64,000 nt of DNA from Improbicoccus devescovinae. Lineage in GTDB: Bacteria; Bacillota; Clostridia; Oscillospirales; Acutalibacteraceae. Location of the stretch: positions 248,001-312,000 of the forward strand of contig BSWA01000002.1 of assembly GCA_036245095.1 (NCBI GenBank), given 5' to 3'. The position numbers and the translations under genes were made by a program. Positions 36,585 through 45,424 of the stretch are shown here, piece after piece; positions within the stretch are counted from its first letter, which is position 1; every line of letters starts with the position of its first letter. The notes under the pieces are model-generated. The model had not been told where the DNA came from, did not search any database, and saw only the letters and a program-made list of their open reading frames with translations.

Positions 36585-37520
36585 TTACAGGAAGTCCCAC
36601 ATGAGAGGGTCTATGGGAGGGGCTGCGCTTGAGGGATTTTGATTCGTTTCAGGAGAGTACCACGCGTCCGCCGCGATTTGGCCCGTCTCGGCACCGGCGT
36701 TATCGAAGAGTTTGTAACTCCTTGGCGGCGAGGAAGAATTTCCAGGCTCACGTTGTTCCGGAGGGGGTGCAGCTGCAGCAGGGGAACCTGGCTGCCAGTC
36801 AATACTGTGGGCCGTGCTGAGAGCAGCAATACCAACAAATGCCAAATCGTCATCTTTGCCCGGGAGGGGCCCTGGGGTCGCTCTGTCACCATATGTGTAT
36901 CCTTCGTCAGTGCCGGGTGGGGCTGGCTCTAACCTACTGTCCTCTTCGTTCGATTGTTCGCGTTCGGAAGCACCAATCCCCGCGGAGCTGCATCCCAGGA
37001 TAGTCGGAGCATGTCTCACCGTCCACTGTTGGTTTTTGTTAAGTATTCCTTTTACATACGCCGGCAAGCCCCTTAGTATATCTAGTTTATTTTTTGATGT
37101 AAATCGATACATACTTAACTTTCTTAAGTGACCATTTATTGTGCTTTTTTTCACACCAAAAAAACTTGCAGTTATGTTTCTGTTTATAACAACCGCTACA
37201 GTCATTCCATCAATAACATGAAAATACAACCCAGTGCGTTTTATAAGCCTGGCCATGTTTGATTGGTCACCAGGGTCTATTGCGTTCTGGGTCTGATAGA
37301 TCTCGTTTATTTCGTGTTCAAACCTGTCCGTCGAGTGCCTCTTTTGCGACCTGAAGTTGGTCTGCAACTCCTCAAGGTTGTCGAATGGGTCTGTGTCTTC
37401 GCTATACGTTTCAGGCGTTTTTAATCCCTCGGGCGTTGTTGAGGCCTGCGCTGGAGTATTTATCAAAACAAAGCAAATAATACACAAAATTATCTTATTA
37501 TTTTTTAAAAAATGATTCAT
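36585..37520 (-). CDS. Array protein A: exported, HTH-like, acidic-aromatic tail
   Basis: 311 residues. Sec signal peptide of about 27 residues (basic start, ILCIICFVLIN core, PAQA cleavage end). The mature part has a helical stretch, then KRTGLYFHVIDG near 90. The clearest helix-turn-helix-like segment of the whole array, SFFGVKKSTINGHLRKLSMY, is at about 118-137, followed by QQWTVRHA near 168. The remaining 140 residues are proline/acid-rich and presumably disordered, ending DPLMWDFL. RBS GGAGG precedes the ATG. No -35/-10 pair is visible just upstream, so it is probably transcribed with gene B 167 bases before it. Function unknown. Confidence 0.8.
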   Translation of the reverse strand: MNHFLKNNKIILCIICFVLINTPAQASTTPEGLKTPETYSEDTDPFDNLEELQTNFRSQKRHSTDRFEHEINEIYQTQNAIDPGDQSNMARLIKRTGLYFHVIDGMTVAVVINRNITASFFGVKKSTINGHLRKLSMYRFTSKNKLDILRGLPAYVKGILNKNQQWTVRHAPTILGCSSAGIGASEREQSNEEDSRLEPAPPGTDEGYTYGDRATPGPLPGKDDDLAFVGIAALSTAHSIDWQPGSPAAAAPPPEQREPGNSSSPPRSYKLFDNAGAETGQIAADAWYSPETNQNPSSAAPPIDPLMWDFL

Positions 37521-37687
37521 AGCAAAGAAGAGGCCTCCTTATATTACTGTAAAACAGCGGAATCTACATAGCTTTTGTTACTGGTTCATCCGGCCTTTTA
37601 TTTCTGATCTTCATTTATTATAGAGTTCTTTGGGCTATCCGTGTTGTCAGGGATTCAGGTCCGATGCCCCCCCCCGGGGGCAATCTC

Positions 37688-38428
37688 CTACCATGCCAAG
37701 CCCCAGAATTCATCGTCGGACGAGTCCTCCGATCTGATTTGTCGGCCAACAGAGGGTATGATTGGTTCCGCTGGTTGTTCTTTGGGCACTGTCCGACCTG
37801 TTCGCGCCTGCGCGCCTATATCGCCAGGCTGGATTTCTTTAGCTGCGTGTTGCACGGGGCATCCCTGGACACTTTTTGTCTGTTTGTCTCTATACTCTGC
37901 CCATATTTGTTCCCCTGTTGGTGTCGACGGCAAGGCACGAAAAGTCCAGGCAACGATCTTAAGCCCAAACACGGGAAAAAACCACCTCTCACAACTGCGT
38001 AAGACGCCTAATCTCTCTTGGCCGGTTAATGGCACAGCACCCGACTCGGAGCATTTTTTTTTGATCCAGGATTTCGATCTATACAAAAAAGTACTAGCAA
38101 TGGCTAGGTTTAATGCAAAAAAACCGTCTGGTGTGAAATGAACCCCAGTGAACTGAGTAAATGCTATCTGTTCGCTTTCATCCGTGAGGCCGTTTTGGGC
38201 CACTTGCAGTCGCCTCATGATATCAGGAAAAAAGTGCGAGTCTTGGTTCGCTCGGCTTTTATTTTGATACATTTGGTTGCTAAGAGAATTCACTTGGCGT
38301 TGGATTGCTTTATTTTTACACTCGAATTTAATTGGGTTTCTACATGCGGATCCCCAAACTTGAGTATTTATCAAAACAAAGCAAATAATACACAAAATCA
38401 TCTTATTATTTTTAAAAAAATTGTTCAT
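37688..38428 (-). CDS. Array protein B: exported, DEFWG tail
   Basis: 246 residues. Signal peptide with FFKNNKMILCIICFVLINT core and likely cleavage around residue 27. The central motif is QFTGVHFTPDGFFALN, then YRSKSWIKKKCSESGA in the helix-turn-helix position and VAWTFRALP in the W-T-x-R position. The tail ends with SEDSSDDEFWGLAW, the model acidic-aromatic terminus of the family. Base composition is GC-rich after the signal-peptide codons. It has its own promoter at 38476-38504. Closest relative in the array is gene A. Function unknown. Confidence 0.8.
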   Translation of the reverse strand: MNNFFKNNKMILCIICFVLINTQVWGSACRNPIKFECKNKAIQRQVNSLSNQMYQNKSRANQDSHFFPDIMRRLQVAQNGLTDESEQIAFTQFTGVHFTPDGFFALNLAIASTFLYRSKSWIKKKCSESGAVPLTGQERLGVLRSCERWFFPVFGLKIVAWTFRALPSTPTGEQIWAEYRDKQTKSVQGCPVQHAAKEIQPGDIGAQARTGRTVPKEQPAEPIIPSVGRQIRSEDSSDDEFWGLAW

Positions 38429-38475
38429 AATTGATATGCAGCCCTCTCTTTGTATGTAAAATTTTTATATTTTAT

Positions 38476-38504
38476 TTTATATTTAAATTCAATATGATTG
38501 TCAA
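38476..38504 (-). promoter_or_regulatory. Promoter of array gene B
   Basis: TTGACA (38499-38504), 17 bases, TATAAA (38476-38481) on the minus strand. The upstream box is partly degraded here (ATTTGAATCTTTGTA on the plus strand). Confidence 0.75.
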
Positions 38505-38829
38505 CTGATTTTTTAGAATTTGAATCTTTGTAAAAACTAATGTAGAAAAGTTTTCTTCACAGATCGGCTGCTTGTCTGTTGTGGGGCCTTAGTTCCAGTT
38601 GTCGGCGGTGAGGGGGGGCCGTGAATTCCGCGGCAAAAACCGGCCGGCCTATCGCTTGTTTAGTTCCGGCGGGGTAACCCTGACGACGAAGTCCTGACAT
38701 TACGCCGTCTCCCGGTTAGTTGTGGGGCGGATCGTCGCTGGTCTTGTTCGTGACGTCGACCGACACAACAAGGCGTAGCAGGCGTGGCCAGCAATGAATC
38801 AGGAGTACGCACAGCGCTCCCGTAACAAG

Positions 38830-39342
38830 TCAAGGGGGGCGTTTTGCGGGACGTCTCCTGACTACCCACTGCTTCCAGTTGATCGATAACTCGGGGGCCA
38901 GGAAAGGGGGTGCCTTCGCGCAAACTTCGGATCTGACGTCAAAGTCGACAATCTCGAACTCATTCCTGAAAAAGTATTTGTTAAGCACGGACCTTGTTCT
39001 GCTAGTATGTTGCATAACTTTTGATGTATTTATTATTATATATTCACCAAAGAAGTAAACCCCAGTCAACATAACAAACAATAGGCGGTCGGCTGGGCTG
39101 AAAAAGGATATCCCGATTTGGAATATTTCGACCTGCCAAAACCACTCAGTTAAACTATCTCGCTGCGTTATCTGTTTCGATTCGGACGTTCGCATAACCT
39201 CTCTGATTTGGTTTGCCTTTTCTTCGATTTCTCTTGTATGATTCGATCCTCCCCCCTTAGGGCCTGGATATCTGGCCGCGCCTGCTTCGGGATTAAGCGA
39301 AATGAAGACAATAATACATATAATTATTTTATTAATTTTCAA
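38830..39342 (-). pseudogene. Array gene C: probably decaying copy, lost ATG and short tail
   Basis: The open frame gives 170 residues with a TTG first codon, but alignment to relatives shows the frame continuing upstream to an ATT at 39354 exactly where the others have ATG. The GGAGGA site is at the normal distance from that ATT. Features retained are the signal peptide (IIICIIVFISLN), MLTGVYFFGEYIIIN, SRTRSVLNKYFFRNE in the helix-turn-helix position, and WKQWVVRRRPAKRPP, after which it stops. The disordered acidic tail of its closest relative F is missing. The 400 bases downstream are GC-rich and non-coding. It could still be translated. Confidence 0.6.
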
Positions 39343-39502
39343 AAAAATGTGAATATCTACCAGAATCCTCCTTATAATTCATAATAGATTTTTTTCAGTG
39401 CTTGTTGTTTTGCGTTGAGGCGGGTGACTTGCCTGGCTTAATTTCGGGCGCTGAACCTCACGCCCCACCCCGCGCAAGCGGTTGCTGGCTGGCTCACAAA
39501 TT

Positions 39503-40387
39503 TTAACTAGGACGTTTCTCATAAAAGTTCATGTCAGAGCCTAAGAAAGCCTTCTTCCCTGGGCTCATCGCCTTGTAATCAGGAATTCTCCTGGAGCCGA
39601 CAGGGTCAAACGCCGGATCGCCACCTCCGGTCGTATATAGTTGGATGTCAGGTGGATTTTCTTCTAATTCGGCAAGGGGGCCTTCGGGCTTGGGCTCAGA
39701 GTTCCCGCCTGAATGGCTAGTCGCCGCCTGAGGGGCGAAGGGCCTCGAGGGACGATATGGAAGGTCTTCGCCTGGCCTGACCGGTCCACGTGCGGGCTCG
39801 GGGTTGGGGACTTCTCCTTGCCGTATCCGCGCTTCTGCGTCCCAGATCACGCTTGGGGGGAGTGTTTTCAATTCCCATTCATAGCTCAATAGCATTAACT
39901 TTAATGAGCTCGGGCAATTAGCGACGACAGCGTTTTAGACTTGGTGGGTTTCTGAATTAATGCCTAACTGTTTTAGTTGATAGGCAGCCAGTTTATCTGT
40001 TATACTTAAATACTGCGTAAACCTTTGAATGCAAATTAAAACAAGAGTCGGATCAGTTGGGAACCAAAGTCCAGTTCCGTAAGCAAGGCTCTGCCGGTAT
40101 TCTTCATCTTGATAGCTTTGTTGCAATTTCGCAAACGTCCACAGGATTTCTGCTAAGATGTCCTTACGATCCCGATGCCCTTTGTGTGCCAAAAACGCAC
40201 GACGTTTCCCATTTAGGTTTTGTTCTAGTTTGGATACTGCGGCAGTAGTACCCACGTCTGGATGCCCTTCATCTTCTACTGGTTTGAATCCTGACGCTTC
40301 GATTCTGGCTGTGGCCGCTGGGGTGGTAATCATAAGAAAGCAAAGAATACGCGAAATTATTTTATTATTTTTTAAAAATTTATTCAT
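39503..40387 (-). pseudogene. Array gene D: full-length copy with one in-frame TAA
   Basis: Two open stretches (40387-39935 and 39895-39503) are in the same frame and are separated by a single TAA at 39935-39937; thirteen sense codons bridge to the second stretch. The N-part has the signal peptide and GTGLWFPTDPTLVLIC. The C-part matches gene E, including ENPPDIQLYT and the end GSDMNFYEKRPS. The simplest reading is a recent nonsense mutation in a duplicate of E. UAA is an ordinary stop elsewhere in this window, so recoding is not needed. Confidence 0.75.
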
Positions 40388-40536
40388 AACCAACAATAAT
40401 CGTCCTTATAATTCATAATAGATTTTTTTTCGGGCTTGTTCTTTTGTGTTGATGCGGGCGCCATGCATGGCCGCATTCCGGGAGATAACCCTTCCGGGCC
40501 TGACCGCGCAATCGGTTGGCGGCTGTATTACAGATT

Positions 40537-41439
40537 TTATCTCCCACGCTCCACATAAAAATTCCCGTCAGAGCCGATGATAGGATTTGCATCTGGCAAC
40601 ATAGCCTCATAGGTGGAAATTTCCCAGTATGCGTCAGGGTTATGGGCCGGGTCGTCACCTGGGCGCGTAAAAACTCGGATGTAGGGAGGATTTTCATCGA
40701 TAGCGCGCCATATTGACCCGGGGTCGGCGTGGTTGCGGTCAGCGGTTACGACTGGAGGCGGGGATGGCTCCGGGGGGAATTCGTAGTGCGCGAGAGGGTA
40801 TGGGATAACATCTTCAGGAATGGCTTCAGGATTTCCTGGGTCATCGGGAGCTGTTTCTTCTTGCGCCAGCGTTTGTGCTAAGTGGATAAAGCTTCCTGGG
40901 AGGGTTCTGGCTGTCCATTGTCTGGCCTCGAGCCAGTGGCGATAGACCTTTGGCATCATCCGGATGACAGCGCGTTTTTCTTCTGGGGTTGCTTGGAGCA
41001 GTCTTAATTTTTTTATTTGCGTTTCATACGCGGGGGGTATCAAACATAAATACTTCATCATATATTCCCTGCAAATAAAAATATAATGCCGATCAGGCGG
41101 GGAAAAAACTCCAGTTCGTTTAGCAATCTTCATCTTTGAGTCATAATCATATTGATAGCTTTGTTGTAATTCCTCCACCGCCAGCATGATAGCTACTAAG
41201 ATATCAGTCCGACCCCGCTTATATTTGGCTTCGATAAACTTACGGCGCAATGCCTCTAACTTGGCTTCGAGTTCAGGGATATTGGCCGGATCAATCGCTT
41301 CAACCCATTCTTGGATTATATCATCTGATTCATTGTGAACTAAGGACGCAGCGAGTCTGGATGCGGCCGCTGGGGTGGTAATCATAAGAAAGCAAAGAAT
41401 ACGCGAAATTATCTTATTATTTTTTAAAAAAATGTTCAT
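40537..41439 (-). CDS. Array protein E: exported
   Basis: About 300 residues. Signal peptide ISRILCFLMITTPAAA. Central motif KRTGVFSPPDRHYIF, then a helical stretch and EARQWTARTLPG at the W-T-x-R position. The tail is long and proline/acid-rich (EFPPEPSPPPVV) and ends GSDGNFYVERGR, not DEFWG, a variant shared only with D. The start is ATG at 41439, 12 bases after GGAGGA. No -35 is seen, so it is probably transcribed from the promoter of F, 140 bases upstream. Function unknown. Confidence 0.78.
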   Translation of the reverse strand: MNIFLKNNKIISRILCFLMITTPAAASRLAASLVHNESDDIIQEWVEAIDPANIPELEAKLEALRRKFIEAKYKRGRTDILVAIMLAVEELQQSYQYDYDSKMKIAKRTGVFSPPDRHYIFICREYMMKYLCLIPPAYETQIKKLRLLQATPEEKRAVIRMMPKVYRHWLEARQWTARTLPGSFIHLAQTLAQEETAPDDPGNPEAIPEDVIPYPLAHYEFPPEPSPPPVVTADRNHADPGSIWRAIDENPPYIRVFTRPGDDPAHNPDAYWEISTYEAMLPDANPIIGSDGNFYVERGR

Positions 41440-41580
41440 AACTAACAAGAATCCTCCTTATATTTTATAATAGATTTTTTTAAACTGCTTGTTCTTTTGC
41501 GTTGATGCGGGAGACTTGCCTGGCTCTATTGTGTGGCCTTCCGCTGATGGACGCGAGCGGTCACGCGAGCCAACGGGCAT

Positions 41581-42387
41581 TTATTGCCAGCGCAAAGGGT
41601 AGCACCTGTCGCTGTGGGTCATAGACTCATAACCTGATGGGGGACCAAAGCCATCATCGCCTGTTTCCTGGTCTGTTGGTTTCGATGAACCAATCGCCGC
41701 TGGGTCGATGTGCGGGAATGGTTGGGGTCTCGTTGTTGTTTCTCTCCCCGGTGGGGAAGTATTTTCTGTTTCTTCACTCGGCTGTTCGGGAATTATTAAG
41801 GAGCCATAATTCGGTTGGCTGTAGCGTTTCTTTCGGATCTGCCAACTCTTTCTGTTCCTTCCGAAAAAGCTATTTATGTGTTCTGGTTGTACTTCGACCA
41901 CGATTTCGCGTTCATCACGGTTTATTGCTTTCGTATCGCTCTCTAGGAAGTATCTATTCAGGGTTGACGTTGTTCTTCCCGTAATTTCCTTAATTGTAGT
42001 CGGATTGTAGAATAGGTATTTATCAAAAAAGAAACAACCTATCGAATTTATCCACATTAGTTGAGCTTCGGGGTCTGTCCTGAAATATCGGAAGAGCAAT
42101 GATTGAATTTGAGCCAACATCTGTATCGCTTTGCTCAGGAATTCGTATTGGTTCTGTGTGTGGCCCTGGTTGCTAGTCATAAACGATCTAACTTCCTGAA
42201 CCTTCGCATCTATTATTCTCTGCGCGGGCCATCCCCCTTCTCGGCCGGGGACTGCACCCGGGCCTACTCCCGCAGCCAGGGGCCCAAAGGGCGTCACAGG
42301 ATATGTGGCCGCCCCTGCTAAATTACCAAGGGAAACAAAGGCAATAATACACGAAATTATCTTATTATTTTTTAAAAAGTTGTTCAT
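41581..42387 (-). CDS. Array protein F: exported
   Basis: About 268 residues. Signal peptide ISCIIAFVSLGNLAGA. Then helices, NSIGCFFFDKYLFYN at the TG-YF position, TGRTTSTLNRYFLESD at the helix-turn-helix position and RKSWQIRKKRYSQ, a strongly basic end of the folded part. The tail is E/T/P-rich. It is first of a probable four-gene unit F-E-D-C because only F has a clear promoter (42429-42457). It is the intact relative of decayed gene C. Function unknown. Confidence 0.78.
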   Translation of the reverse strand: MNNFLKNNKIISCIIAFVSLGNLAGAATYPVTPFGPLAAGVGPGAVPGREGGWPAQRIIDAKVQEVRSFMTSNQGHTQNQYEFLSKAIQMLAQIQSLLFRYFRTDPEAQLMWINSIGCFFFDKYLFYNPTTIKEITGRTTSTLNRYFLESDTKAINRDEREIVVEVQPEHINSFFGRNRKSWQIRKKRYSQPNYGSLIIPEQPSEETENTSPPGRETTTRPQPFPHIDPAAIGSSKPTDQETGDDGFGPPSGYESMTHSDRCYPLRWQ

Positions 42388-42428
42388 AATTACTATAAAG
42401 GCCTCCATTCGTATGTATAATTTTTATA

Positions 42429-42489
42429 TTTATATTGAAATTTAATATGATTGTCAAGTGTTTTTTGTGAATTTGTATGTTTGTACAAA
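42429..42489 (-). promoter_or_regulatory. Promoter and upstream inverted repeat of array gene F
   Basis: TTGACA (42452-42457), 17 bases, TATAAA (42429-42434). Fourteen bases upstream of the -35 is the perfect inverted repeat TTTGTA-N6-TACAAA at 42472-42489, a candidate activator site. Confidence 0.75.
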
Positions 42490-42599
42490 ATATTTAAGAA
42501 TAGGTTCACATGTAGAACTTATGCATGGTAGTTTAGGGGCCATTCTTTTGTTTTTTTCTTAGAATTTTTTCGCTTTTTGAGGATAGCGCGTTCTTCTAT

Positions 42600-43322
42600 T
42601 CATTTCCAGTATCCATGGCTTCGCATGAAGTCTTCATGCTCCTGGCTTATCCAGGAGAACAGTATTTCTCCATCGGTTTCGTCTTGCTCGAAAGAGGAGA
42701 ATGCGGCCGGGGCGGTGTCGGGTGTGTCCGGATCGTTGAAGGCCTCGTGGTTTCCCTCCCCGTCTGGGTTCGCCGGCTTGGCCGGGGGAGGGGGCGCACC
42801 CACAGAGGGCGGCTGTGCTTGCTTCACGTCTGCGCAGCGTTTCAGCGTCCACCTGGGCAGATTTTGGTAGTATATCGTCACCAACCAAGGCGGAGCTGAC
42901 TTCATCACTTGGTTTTTGATTTCCAGGGAAAGAAATTGCAGGCCTAATCGCTGATTTAGAGTTTGTACATACTTATGCCTGCACCCTATATATGGGCCAG
43001 TTATCCAGGTGTTTTGTATGAAGTACTCATCTCCAGGAAAGACGTACACGCCTGTTTCTTTAACATGCATGCTCAGTCCTTGATGAGCCTGGGGGGCGAT
43101 TAGATCCTGTGCGTTCATTATTCCGAGCAATTGGTTCCTATATTGTTGAACTGATGAGATACCGCTTAAAAGGTGTGATCTCGAGCTACTAGGGGGACGG
43201 GGTCCCTCGCTAGATGTATCTGAAGGGCCCGAAGTAGCTCTCGATGCTGATGCTGGCGAATTAATCAAAACAAAGCAAAGAATACACGTTATTATTTTAT
43301 TGTTTTTTAAAAATTTGTTCAT
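42600..43322 (-). CDS. Array protein G: exported
   Basis: 240 residues. Signal peptide IITCILCFVLINSPASA. Central motif KETGVYVFPGDEYFIQN, then GCRHKYVQTLNQRLGLQ in the helix-turn-helix position and PRWTLKRCADV. The proline-rich tail ends with EQDETDGEILFSWISQ and HGYWK, again acidic plus aromatic. Its 3' flank is nearly the same as that of gene J, marking them as sister copies. It has its own promoter at 43371-43399. Function unknown. Confidence 0.8.
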   Translation of the reverse strand: MNKFLKNNKIITCILCFVLINSPASASRATSGPSDTSSEGPRPPSSSRSHLLSGISSVQQYRNQLLGIMNAQDLIAPQAHQGLSMHVKETGVYVFPGDEYFIQNTWITGPYIGCRHKYVQTLNQRLGLQFLSLEIKNQVMKSAPPWLVTIYYQNLPRWTLKRCADVKQAQPPSVGAPPPPAKPANPDGEGNHEAFNDPDTPDTAPAAFSSFEQDETDGEILFSWISQEHEDFMRSHGYWK

Positions 43323-43370
43323 AATTGTTATGAAGGCCTCCTTTATGTTTGGGTGAATTTTTATGCTTTT

Positions 43371-43399
43371 ATTTTATATTAAAATTTTCTGCGTGTCAA
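43371..43399 (-). promoter_or_regulatory. Promoter of array gene G
   Basis: TTGACA (43394-43399), 17 bases, TAAAAT (43371-43376), followed upstream by the same TTTGTA-N6-TACAAA box. Confidence 0.72.
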
Positions 43400-43537
43400 C
43401 TGATTTTTTGTGAATTTGTATGTTTGTACAAAATATTTAAGAATAGGTTTTTTCTTATATATTATTATTATTCGATACGTTCGCTATTCCGATTTGGGCC
43501 TTCGCGTTGCTTGTTGACGGTCATATTTCATGGTAAG

Positions 43538-44329
43538 CTAGTCTAAGTCAGGGTCAAGCCCCCAAAAGTACAGATCCAGCGAATCGTTATATTCCGGAGC
43601 TCCCTGTGTTGTTTGTAATTCATTGGGCTCTGTTCGTGTATTCGGGTGGGTTTTGCGTTGGACCTGCTGATCTCCCGGGAGATATTCTTGGCCACGATAT
43701 TCGTCTGTTTGGGCCCCTGTTTGCATTAACTCGCTCTGACTATGCTCTTCTCTTGAGATTACGTCATCCGCCACGCGAGAGGGGAAGCTCCACGGGTTAG
43801 AAAACCTACGCCCCACAACGGGTCTTCGTTTTTTTAGGTACCATTGGAATAACCCGGGAGCGCCAATCTTTATCGCGGGGATTAATTCGATGTAGGGGAT
43901 TATTGGCGCTCGCATCGTTCGTAGCCAATTATTTAACAAAGATTTACATCTGCCAACATATATTTTAAACTGTGACAGGAGTATCAGAACAATATAAGAG
44001 TCAGAGTCAGAGTCAGGAATAAAAAGCACTCCGGTTTCCATAATAAACCATAATAAATTGATCGGATTTCCTTCGTCCAAACCCAACTGCGCGTTCCGAA
44101 GCCGGTTGAGTCCACGATGTAGCATCCGGGTTCCCTCGCCAGCTGGGATTCTGGTATTCCGTAGCTCATACCCTATTTTGTCGACTTCGGCAGTTACGGC
44201 AGGAGGGAGATTTAGCTGTTGGATGGTATATGGGGCCCATGGAGCGATGGCTGCATGTGCTGGACTTGTAAGTATACTAATGAAGAGAATACACATGATT
44301 ATCTTATTATTCTTAAAAAAATTATTCAT
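43538..44329 (-). CDS. Array protein H: exported, FWG tail
   Basis: 263 residues. Signal peptide IIMCILFISILTSPAHA. Central motif METGVLFIPDSDSDSYIV, then YVGRCKSLLNNWLRTMRA in the helix-turn-helix position and FQWYLKKRRPVVGRRFSNPW, a strongly basic block. The tail ends SLDLYFWGLDPDLD. The -35 region is changed (TTAATA where relatives have TTGACA), so expression may be weaker than that of its neighbours. It has no close sister in the array. Function unknown. Confidence 0.8.
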   Translation of the reverse strand: MNNFFKNNKIIMCILFISILTSPAHAAIAPWAPYTIQQLNLPPAVTAEVDKIGYELRNTRIPAGEGTRMLHRGLNRLRNAQLGLDEGNPINLLWFIMETGVLFIPDSDSDSYIVLILLSQFKIYVGRCKSLLNNWLRTMRAPIIPYIELIPAIKIGAPGLFQWYLKKRRPVVGRRFSNPWSFPSRVADDVISREEHSQSELMQTGAQTDEYRGQEYLPGDQQVQRKTHPNTRTEPNELQTTQGAPEYNDSLDLYFWGLDPDLD

Positions 44330-44515
44330 AAATGCTAAGAAGGCCTCCGTTTGTATGTGTGATTTTTGTATTTTTTATATTTATATTAAAATTTAATATG
44401 CGTATTAACTGATGTTTAGAATTTATATGTTTTTTTACAATAATCACAGCATAGTTGGCAAGGCCCCGTTGGAGCCTATTCGAGATTCTTGCTAGTCAAA
44501 TTTATTAAATTGAAA

Positions 44516-45184
44516 TTAATCAGCTACTAAATCCCAAGCCGAGGTGAAATCCAAGTTAAGTTTATTGAAACTAAATGGGTCTTCCTCGTCTCGGATTTCG
44601 GGGGCGAATATGTCGTCATCCGGGGGTCCGTTACCTTGGACCTCGACTATTTCCTGATCTCTCGGCGATCCAAAACTACGCGCCACAATGTGACGCTGTT
44701 CATTTATGTACAATTCTAACATATAGGGGGCGTGCGTCTGTACCGCGTCCATTGCTTCGTCCCGGGGGATTATCCTCACGCCCAGATTGGCTAATGCACC
44801 ATTTACGCCAGATTTAGATCGGTTAGTATATTAACAAAACCTACTAGTGTTTAACAGAAATACATTAGAGTTAGGAATAAAAAACAATCCACATGCGATA
44901 AACAACAATATGAGATCGTACGTATTTCCTTGCGCCAAATCCTCCTGCAATTGCTTCAGTTGGTATAATGTGTTCACCACTCAGTTTCTGCTGAACCTTG
45001 AGCTTTTGCCTAAATTCATAGTTGATTTTATTGCATTTATTCTTTCAGCTAGCCAAGTTGGGATAGCTTGGTATAGCATGGCATATCGTGGTCGGGTATC
45101 TCTGGCTGCATATGCTGGACTTTTAAGCAAACTAAAGAAAAGAATACACGTTATTATTTTATTGTTTTTTAAAAATATGTTCAT
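44516..45184 (-). pseudogene. Array gene I: broken copy related to K
   Basis: The signal-peptide part (45184-44981) runs into a stop after about 65 residues. Downstream, other frames still encode family blocks: RSKSGVNGALANLGVRIIP just upstream of 44780, then a C-terminal part open to 44516 with QRHIVARSFGSP and the tail NLDFTSAWDLVAD. At least one stop and one frame change separate them. Leader and promoter (TTGACA 45249-45254, TATAAA 45226-45231) are intact, so loss is recent. Confidence 0.8.
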
Positions 45185-45225
45185 AATTACTATAAAGGCC
45201 TCCATTCGTATGTATAATTTTTTTA

Positions 45226-45254
45226 TTTATATTAAAATTTAATATGATTGTCAA
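45226..45254 (-). promoter_or_regulatory. Promoter of broken array gene I
   Basis: TTGACA (45249-45254), 17 bases, TATAAA (45226-45231), with the upstream box retained. Confidence 0.72.
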
Positions 45255-45424
45255 GTGTTTTTTGGGAATTTGTCTGTTTGTACAAAATATTTAAGAATAG
45301 GTTCATATTTTGAACTCGAGCATGCTAGTTACGTGACCATTTCTTTATTTTTTTCTTCGAATTTTTCGTTTTTTGTGTGTGTCGCGTTCTTCTATTGATG
45401 TCCATTACTACGCCAAAACAGAAG

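Noticed and set aside
39935..39937. TAA in gene D as recoded codon
   Set aside because: TAA ends many normal genes in this window, and other array members are also broken, so a nonsense mutation is simpler.
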